Source of the DNA: an uncultured Eubacteriales bacterium
GTDB taxonomy: Bacteria > Bacillota_A > Clostridia > Christensenellales > Aristaeellaceae
Assembly: GCA_902795555.1 (NCBI GenBank)
Contig: CADBLV010000306.1
Location: 1-11,096, forward strand
Length of the DNA stretch: 11,096 bases
Direction: 5' to 3'
A program made the position numbers and the translations under genes. The notes beneath the pieces are model-generated. The model saw only the letters and a program-made list of their open reading frames with translations. It had not been told where the DNA came from and ran no database searches. Shown here piece by piece: positions 6,159 through 11,096 of this stretch (the stretch's first letter is position 1; each line of letters opens with the position of its first letter).

Positions 6159-8858
6159 TTATTCGCAGGGCGGAAAACTGTTTTCATAATAGATGATCCG
6201 CCGGCCCATCTCCGCAAAGCCTCTTTCAAAGGTTTCCGGATCAATCTCCACGGTTGTTCCGGCATTGGGATCCCGATAGATAAAGGTGTTATCCGCGTAG
6301 CCGCAGATGACTACGGCGTGCTCGCCGCCGGGCCAGTAAACCATTTCCCCTCGGTCATCCATCCAGCTCCAGCGGTACATCACCGGCCGCATCGGCGCGG
6401 ACAGATACCAGGCCATGACCGGGTTTCCGGAATCCAGGATGTCCCGGATTTCCTGAAGGGACGCGCCTGTTTTTGTTTTCACGCCCGGGAGGATCTGCTC
6501 TGCCACCTGTGCGACGGGGCCGTTAAACACACCGTAGGAGATTTCTTTTCGCGGATCTCCCACAAACTCGCGCTCCGGATTTCCGCCGTAGCGGATGCCG
6601 CTCGGGGTATCATAGGGCTGGGCCCCCATGGGCAGGAGATCGAGAATCTGATCGATGGTGACCTCCACATTGTAAAAGCGCAGGAGCATATAAAGGGAAA
6701 CGCTCTCGCAACCCGTCGGATAATCGCTGAACTGGCAGAACTCCATCACATCCAGCATTACGCTCTTTTCCGGGATCTTCTCTTCCTCCCGGGAGCCGTC
6801 CGGCCTGATATCCCCGGCATTCCACTGATTCCATTTGACGGGGACGACCATTCCCGTGTAATTATACAGCTTTCGGGAAAACGCGTCGGCGGCTTTTTTG
6901 ACGAACAGGGGATTGTAATAATACGGCAGGGTCTCGATCACCATGCCGGGAGTGATGCCTTCTGATTTCCAAGTGCTGGACGCGTGATCATACATCCATT
7001 TTTCACTGTATCCCTTTTCACCGAGAACAATCGTGGACGGAGAAGCGAAATGCGCCATGACCTTTGCCTGATCATCGCCCAGAAGCAGATCGATTTCCTC
7101 CTGCGTAAACGCCTTGCGATGAACCATCAGGGACGCGTCGGAGAGCACCTGCCGCACAGCGTCGGCATCCAGATCGTGCGTATGGATGAAGGAATAGATA
7201 TTCGGATAATCCATCAGGGTCAGGGCATAGTCCGGTTTCCCGGCTACATAGGAATGCTCCCAGATGTAGCCGCCTTCCGCCAGCTTCATCAGACCTTCCG
7301 GAATGGAGGCCAGGCGCTCGTTGCAGGGCTTTGCGTAATAGGGCAGAGTGGAGCTGGCCGTGCCGAAGGGAACGGGCATCTGCTGAACCCGCCACTGGTT
7401 CCATCCCGACTGGACGATTTTATTCGGACGGTTTTCCTTGACCTGATAGAGCACCTGATCGCTGGCTTTGATACATTCCTCGATGGTTGTCCCCGAACGG
7501 GGTCTGATCACCGCGTATCCGACGCTGGCGGAGACAGGGAAGGACCGGTTTTCCGCCTGGGTTAATTCTTCGAGATTCCTGTGAAAATCGCGGCTGAACT
7601 GACTGGCCTTACCGTTTCCCGCGTCCGGCAGGAAGACGATGAACTCATCCCCGCCGGTTCTGGATCCGAACGCGCCTTCGGGCAGGGATTGCCGAATGGC
7701 CCGGCCGATCAGGGAGATGGCGATATCGCCGGCGGCGTGCCCGAAGTTGTCATTGGTGTGCTTCAGATAATCCATGTCGATTCCGACAAAGGCGATTTCA
7801 CGGCCGATCATATTCTTCCATATGGGCTCCACAGACTCGAGCAGGCCCCGCCGATTCAGAAGACCGGTCATGTGATCCGTGATGCTCGTAAGCCGCCGCT
7901 CCTCATAGAGGGCGAGGAGCTCCTGCTGGCGGCGAATGCTTTCCAGCGTGTTGGACAGCATCACGTTTGTCTGCATGAAGCTGCGGGAAGGAACCCGGCC
8001 GTGATCATACTGCAGGATGCTGAACCCGAAGGAATGCCCCGCCTGATGCAGCAGCTTGACATAAAACACCTGGGCTTCGCTTTCCCGGGCGGCCATGGGG
8101 GGCAGGAGGGCGGAACGATCAAAGGTGAGCATGGGCATTCCCGCGTCCGTGTGATCCCGGACGGCATGCACCAGGCAGGCTTCGTTTCCGGCTTCCTCCA
8201 TCAGCTTTTCGGATGAACCGAAGAGCCAGATATAATGATCCCGCAGGATTGCGTGATCCGTATAGTTTGAGGCGATGACCCTGTGCAGCTCCGTCAGATC
8301 GCTGCACTCGCCGAGCGCGACGCACAGGGCGGTCATTGCCGCGTCCTGATCCCTGCACAGCTGCTCCATCGCTGCGAGCCTGTCCGCCGGGGACAGCACA
8401 GGAGAGAGTCCGGAAACCGGCGCTGCTGTCGGAAAGGAGGTTTCTTCCTCTTCCGTTTTATCCCGCATCTTCCGATCCAGCAGGGCGAGGGCCCGGGTGC
8501 CCAGGTCCGGATCCTCGGGACGGAGGCCGTCCTCTGAATCCGTTCCGACCAGCACCACGGGACATTTCGCTTGCTTTTGAATGGTTTCACAAAGGAAGAT
8601 TCGGGAGGCGTCTGTTTTATAAGAGAAAGGCAGGGCGATGATGCCATCCAGCAAATCAAAGGGCACATACCGCAGGAAGTTCATTTCCTGCGCGGCATAT
8701 TCACTTCTGAGCCCGACGCATCCATCGGACAGAAAGATGACCGCGTCTTCATCCAGACGCCCGACCTCCCGGTCCAGATCGGCAAAGAAGTCATCGGTGA
8801 ACGCGTTGTCCATATTGCCGACAAAAACACCGATTGTTTTCCGCTTCGTAAAAATCAT
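6159..8858 (-). CDS. Multidomain sensor: half periplasmic-binding-like fold, GAF-like, GGDEF, unknown region and C39-like cysteine peptidase
   Basis: This 899-aa protein starts at 8858, where AGGAGA lies six bases upstream and a promoter is well placed. Residues 7-105 resemble the first lobe of a LacI/periplasmic-binding fold (KTIGVFVGNMDNAF, LLDGIIALPF, CPVVLVG). Residues about 160-290 are GAF-like, followed by a helix leading to GGDEF at about 325-478. That domain has TGLLNRRG, D361 in DMDYLKHTND, GHAAGD and intact GGDEF at 402-406, with no RxxD. Residues about 484-700 are unassigned. Residues about 704-890 match the C39-like peptidase pattern: Q709, C717 in YPTGCES, H847 in GGEHAVVICGY and D863 in YRDPN. 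No signal peptide or membrane span is visible, so the protein should be cytoplasmic. It probably makes c-di-GMP in response to a ligand and may also act as a protease or peptide binder. Coupling of the two is inference. Confidence 0.9.
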   Translation of the reverse strand: MIFTKRKTIGVFVGNMDNAFTDDFFADLDREVGRLDEDAVIFLSDGCVGLRSEYAAQEMNFLRYVPFDLLDGIIALPFSYKTDASRIFLCETIQKQAKCPVVLVGTDSEDGLRPEDPDLGTRALALLDRKMRDKTEEEETSFPTAAPVSGLSPVLSPADRLAAMEQLCRDQDAAMTALCVALGECSDLTELHRVIASNYTDHAILRDHYIWLFGSSEKLMEEAGNEACLVHAVRDHTDAGMPMLTFDRSALLPPMAARESEAQVFYVKLLHQAGHSFGFSILQYDHGRVPSRSFMQTNVMLSNTLESIRRQQELLALYEERRLTSITDHMTGLLNRRGLLESVEPIWKNMIGREIAFVGIDMDYLKHTNDNFGHAAGDIAISLIGRAIRQSLPEGAFGSRTGGDEFIVFLPDAGNGKASQFSRDFHRNLEELTQAENRSFPVSASVGYAVIRPRSGTTIEECIKASDQVLYQVKENRPNKIVQSGWNQWRVQQMPVPFGTASSTLPYYAKPCNERLASIPEGLMKLAEGGYIWEHSYVAGKPDYALTLMDYPNIYSFIHTHDLDADAVRQVLSDASLMVHRKAFTQEEIDLLLGDDQAKVMAHFASPSTIVLGEKGYSEKWMYDHASSTWKSEGITPGMVIETLPYYYNPLFVKKAADAFSRKLYNYTGMVVPVKWNQWNAGDIRPDGSREEEKIPEKSVMLDVMEFCQFSDYPTGCESVSLYMLLRFYNVEVTIDQILDLLPMGAQPYDTPSGIRYGGNPEREFVGDPRKEISYGVFNGPVAQVAEQILPGVKTKTGASLQEIRDILDSGNPVMAWYLSAPMRPVMYRWSWMDDRGEMVYWPGGEHAVVICGYADNTFIYRDPNAGTTVEIDPETFERGFAEMGRRIIYYENSFPPCE

Positions 8859-8902
8859 GGTTGTTCTCCTATGCTGTTTCCGGCATACCGGATCTCTGAT
8901 GT

Positions 8903-8931
8903 AATATAACATGGAATCTGTCTTCTGACAA
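8903..8931 (-). promoter_or_regulatory. Promoter of the GGDEF-C39 gene
   Basis: On the minus strand TTGTCA (8931-8926) and TATATT (8908-8903) are separated by 17 bases. Transcription would start near 8896, 38 bases upstream of the ATG at 8858. A small hairpin (TCCGG/CCGGA around TATG, about 8879-8892) lies near the 5' end of the transcript. This promoter lies downstream of the alternative start at 9002, which argues against that longer reading. Confidence 0.72.
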
Positions 8932-9015
8932 TCATTTTGTTTTGAATGAACGGTCATCTGTTTCATGATTTTTCCCGGATTGCGCCGCAGTCCGGAAGTC
9001 ATCTGTCCCGCGGAG

Positions 9016-9052
9016 CGGCTGAACGGATTTCCGGGTTCGGCTGAACGGATTT
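9016..9052 (+). repeat. Two exact 15-bp direct repeats upstream of the GNAT promoter
   Basis: CGGCTGAACGGATTT occurs at 9016-9030 and again at 9038-9052. The 22-base start-to-start distance is about two turns of DNA, so both copies face the same side of the helix. The second copy ends four bases before the proposed -35 element at 9057, a typical place for an activator or repressor site. The binding protein is unknown. Apart from this and the two flanking promoters, the intergenic stretch 8859-9209 holds nothing I can assign. Confidence 0.55.
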
Positions 9053-9056
9053 GGTA

Positions 9057-9085
9057 TTGCGTTTGAAGTCGTTTTATCGCATAAT
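9057..9085 (+). promoter_or_regulatory. Probable promoter of the GNAT/Cas4-like gene pair
   Basis: TTGCGT (9057-9062) and CATAAT (9080-9085) are separated by 17 bases. The -10 matches five of six consensus bases and the -35 only three, which fits a promoter that needs help from a regulator bound to the adjacent direct repeats. The start site would be near 9092, leaving a leader of about 118 bases. Confidence 0.45.
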
Positions 9086-9209
9086 GTCATCGAATGGAAT
9101 GGGATGACCGGAAAGTGGCAGACCTTTCAGGACCGAAAGATCCGTGCCAGGAGACGGAAGGTCAAAGGAGAAAAAGAACTGACGGCCACTGCGGAAAGGA
9201 GTTTTGCAA

Positions 9210-9683
9210 ATGATCAGACAGGCTGTTGTAGGGGACATTCCAAGGCTGAACGAGTTGCTGTATCAGGTCCAGCAGGTCCATGCGCAGGGGCGGCCGGACA
9301 TCTTCAAAGCGGGCAGCAAAAAATACACCACGGAAGAGCTGGAGGCGATCATCGGGAACGAGGATACCCCGATCTATGTTTACGACGACGGGACGATCAA
9401 AGGGTACGCGTTCTGTATTCTGCAGGAGACTGAGGAATCGAAGCAGCTCTTTCACAGAAAAACATGCTATATTGACGACCTTTGCGTGGATCGGGAGGCG
9501 AGGGGACAGCATATTGGTACCAGGCTGTACGAGTATGTATATCAGAAAGCGGCGGAATTCGGATGCGACAGCGTGACGCTGAACGTATGGGCGTTGAACG
9601 GATCGGCGATGAAGTTTTATCAGTCCCTGGGGCTGCTTCCGCTGAAAACTACGATGGAAAGTCAGATCAAAAGAGATGTCTGA
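9210..9683 (+). CDS. GNAT-family N-acetyltransferase
   Basis: This 157-aa protein is a single GNAT domain that transfers an acetyl group from acetyl-CoA to an unknown amine. The acetyl-CoA-binding loop is seen as RGQHIGTRL at 98-106, after the strand YIDDLCVD at 87-94. The C-terminal part NVWALNGSAMKFYQSLGL (125-142) has the N130 and Y137 pattern typical of the family. The start is the ATG at 9210, eight bases after AAAGGAG; a TTG two codons earlier is too close to that site. The gene is followed after 56 bases by the Cas4-like gene on the same strand, so the two are probably one operon. Substrates include proteins, antibiotics and metabolites across this family, and none can be chosen from sequence alone. 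Confidence 0.93.
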   Translation: MIRQAVVGDIPRLNELLYQVQQVHAQGRPDIFKAGSKKYTTEELEAIIGNEDTPIYVYDDGTIKGYAFCILQETEESKQLFHRKTCYIDDLCVDREARGQHIGTRLYEYVYQKAAEFGCDSVTLNVWALNGSAMKFYQSLGLLPLKTTMESQIKRDV

Positions 9684-9739
9684 AGGGCGAGTACGCAAAG
9701 ACAACCGGTAAAACGGTAAGATATCTGGAGGCGTAGAGA

Positions 9740-10432
9740 TTGGCCATCACAAAAACAGACTTCATGCGCGGGATGCAATGCCGCAAAATGCTCTGGCTGG
9801 ATAAGCATAAGCCGGGCCTCCGTGTCATCCCTCCGGAAACACAGGCTCGGCTGGATGCCGGGAATGATTTTGGAGACCGGGCCATGGGTATGTTCGGGCC
9901 CTACGAAGAAATGACAGTTTATCTGCCCGGAAAGCAGATTCCGGACAAGAAGGCCATGATTGCCCGGACACAGGAGCACATTGCCAAAGGTACTCCGGTC
10001 ATCTGTGAAGCGGCGTTCAGCAATTACAACAACTACTGCGCTGTGGACATTCTTCGGAAAACGGAAAAGGGATATGATTTCTACGAGGTCAAAAACTGCC
10101 CCGAAGTGCATGAGCAGTTCATCCGGGACGCGGGATTTCAAAACTATATCATCACCCGCTGCGGGCTGAAGATCGGACATATCTTCATTGTCACACACGG
10201 GCCGGATGAAGAAAATCCGTTTGTACCGGTGGAAGTCACCAGGCAGGCCAGGGACTGTTACCGGTGGATCAACGACAACATCTGGGATCTGAACCGGATG
10301 CAGAAGGAAACCGAAGAAGTACAGGCGGAACCGGGCGATCAATGCAGCCATCCATATGAATGCTGGTATTACGATTATTGCCACGGAGAACGACAGCCAC
10401 AGGAACAAATGGAAATGTCCTGGTTATTATGA
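9740..10432 (+). CDS. Cas4-like PD-(D/E)XK nuclease domain protein with iron-sulfur cysteines
   Basis: This 230-aa protein starts at TTG, chosen because GGAGG lies eight bases upstream and no later ATG has a ribosome site. It opens with ITKTDFMRGMQCRKMLWL, the entry motif of DUF2779/Cas4-like proteins, including C14. A RecB-type nuclease core follows: E90, D103 in AVDIL, E116-V-K118 and Q134. Three more cysteines at the end (C202, C208 and C214 in CSHPYECWYYDYC) complete a set of four, as in proteins that hold a 4Fe-4S cluster. Cas4-type enzymes are 5' to 3' DNA exonucleases. The longer DUF2779 proteins I know of continue for several hundred residues after this cysteine motif with an exonuclease-like domain. 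This one stops 16 residues after C214. No CRISPR array or cas gene is present, so a stand-alone repair or defence role is more likely than adaptation. Confidence 0.78.
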   Translation: MAITKTDFMRGMQCRKMLWLDKHKPGLRVIPPETQARLDAGNDFGDRAMGMFGPYEEMTVYLPGKQIPDKKAMIARTQEHIAKGTPVICEAAFSNYNNYCAVDILRKTEKGYDFYEVKNCPEVHEQFIRDAGFQNYIITRCGLKIGHIFIVTHGPDEENPFVPVEVTRQARDCYRWINDNIWDLNRMQKETEEVQAEPGDQCSHPYECWYYDYCHGERQPQEQMEMSWLL

Positions 10433-10467
10433 AAGAAATGAAACCACTTAACGGATGGTCGTCCTCT

Positions 10468-10986
10468 TCAGTTCAGGTATCCTTCTGCCTGCAGCAATTC
10501 CAGAACCCGAGCTTCCCGCTCAAACATCAGTTTGCTGTGGGGGCTTTCCTGAACGCTACGGTTCTTTCTGATTGCTGTGGCGGGATCAACGTATTCCAGC
10601 CTGTATGATTCTTTCGCTTCGTATTCGTCCAGATTCTGGGCAATCGGCTCATCCTCTGCTTCGCAGAGATAATAATAATTATCCTGAATAAAGCACTCCG
10701 TATCATCCCAATTGCTTTTCTGAATCCGATGAACCATTCCGTATTCTTTTACTGTTTCCGGAATCACCTGCAGACCTGCTTCTTCCCGCGTTTCGCGGAT
10801 CATGGCATCAATCGGGTTTTCGTTTCCCTCTATGCCACCGCCGGGGAATTTATAGTAATCATATTTCAGACTGTGAACCATCGCGACGTTGCCGTCCCTG
10901 ATGATAATACTTCTGGCGGAGTTACGGGTAAAGGTATGAGTGCACCCGCCGTAATCGTTTTTGTCCATCTCAAACAGCATTCTCAC
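10468..10986 (-). CDS. NUDIX hydrolase
   Basis: This 172-aa protein has a perfect Nudix box (Gx5Ex7REUxEExGU) spanning residues 50-72: G50, E56, R64-E65, E68-E69, G71-L72. Such enzymes hydrolyse a nucleoside diphosphate linked to another group, using Mg2+ bound by the REXXEE glutamates. The substrate here is unknown. The start is uncertain. A GTG at 10986 lies 11 bases after GGAGG and an ATG at 10980 two codons later lies 17 bases after it; the GTG is preferred. The gene starts 43 bases after the stop of a gene that enters from the right edge, with no clear promoter between, so the two are probably co-transcribed. It converges with the Cas4-like gene, leaving 35 bases and no obvious terminator. 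Confidence 0.93.
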   Translation of the reverse strand: MRMLFEMDKNDYGGCTHTFTRNSARSIIIRDGNVAMVHSLKYDYYKFPGGGIEGNENPIDAMIRETREEAGLQVIPETVKEYGMVHRIQKSNWDDTECFIQDNYYYLCEAEDEPIAQNLDEYEAKESYRLEYVDPATAIRKNRSVQESPHSKLMFEREARVLELLQAEGYLN

Positions 10987-11029
10987 CTGTTCTTTCGCCT
11001 CCTCATTATGTCAAGCGAAAATTGTTGAC

Positions 11030-11096
11030 TCACTTGAACGCAACAGCTGTAAACTCCCCGGGCAGCGCAGGATCTTCCCATGCGGGATGTTCATCA
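11030..11096 (-). CDS. C-terminal 21 codons of an unidentified gene (cut by right edge)
   Basis: On the minus strand, one frame is open from the window edge to a TGA at 11032-11030. It reads a protein-like end that includes EHPAWEDPALPGEFTAVAFK. It is positioned naturally upstream of the NUDIX gene, 43 bases from that gene's start, with GGAGG in between. The stretch is too short to assign a family. It is listed because the composition looks like real coding sequence and the spacing fits an operon. Confidence 0.5.
   Translation of the reverse strand, partial: DEHPAWEDPALPGEFTAVAFK

Noticed and set aside
6057..6965. 302-aa plus-strand open frame, and others at 6984-7565 and 7581-8216, opposite the GGDEF-C39 gene
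   Set aside because: They mirror the codon bias of the opposite-strand gene, have no ribosome sites of note and match no family pattern.
8859..9002. N-terminal extension of the GGDEF-C39 protein from an ATG at 9002
   Set aside because: The 48 extra residues are of low-complexity, non-family character. A good promoter (8903-8931) lies inside this stretch, and AGGAGA precedes the ATG at 8858.
9104..9433. 109-aa plus-strand open frame overlapping the GNAT gene start
   Set aside because: It is out of frame with the clear GNAT gene, has no domain pattern and ends inside it.
1..11096. CRISPR array, insertion sequence or phage attachment site
   Set aside because: No regularly spaced repeats, transposase, integrase or terminal inverted repeats were seen. 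The Cas4-like gene alone is not evidence of a CRISPR locus.

Overview
The window looks like a chromosomal segment of a Gram-positive (Bacillota/Clostridia-type) bacterium. Strong AGGAGG-like ribosome binding sites, sigma-A-type promoters, a CPBP-family membrane protease, an XRE-HD regulator and a protein combining a periplasmic-binding-protein-like fold, GAF and GGDEF all fit a moderately GC-rich gut or rumen Clostridia member. This placement is inference. No insertion sequence, phage gene, rRNA or CRISPR array is visible.

Layout, left to right. A left-edge-truncated minus-strand gene (1-620) encodes an XRE helix-turn-helix fused to a RelA/SpoT-like HD domain. It has a near-consensus promoter overlapped by a palindromic operator. 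Facing away from it is a plus-strand membrane diguanylate cyclase (1130-2239), preceded by a strong promoter and a hairpin-rich leader of about 160 nt. A secreted glycerophosphodiester phosphodiesterase follows (2398-3282). Convergent with it is a minus-strand gene for a secreted zinc-ribbon plus discoidin-like protein (3300-4004). Then come exodeoxyribonuclease III (4110-4868), tRNA-Ser(CGA) (4965-5052) with its own promoter and terminator-like hairpin, and a CPBP intramembrane protease (5191-5979), all on the minus strand.

The centre is a very large minus-strand gene (6159-8858, 899 aa). It encodes, in one frame, a half periplasmic-binding-like fold, a GAF-like region, a canonical GGDEF domain, an unassigned region of about 215 aa and a C-terminal C39-like cysteine peptidase domain with an apparently intact Cys/His/Asp set. 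No membrane segment or signal peptide is evident, so a normally secreted protease fold seems to be attached to a cytoplasmic c-di-GMP-synthesis module. I consider this the best candidate for something undescribed.

On the right, a plus-strand pair (GNAT acetyltransferase 9210-9683; Cas4-like PD-(D/E)XK iron-sulfur protein 9740-10432) sits behind a promoter with two exact 15-bp direct repeats. It converges on a minus-strand NUDIX hydrolase (10468-10986), which lies just downstream of the last 21 codons of another gene cut by the right edge.

The common thread is signalling: two GGDEF proteins, one probable nucleotide-related HD regulator and a NUDIX hydrolase. No EAL or HD-GYP c-di-GMP phosphodiesterase is present here. 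Both GGDEF domains lack the RxxD product-inhibition site.
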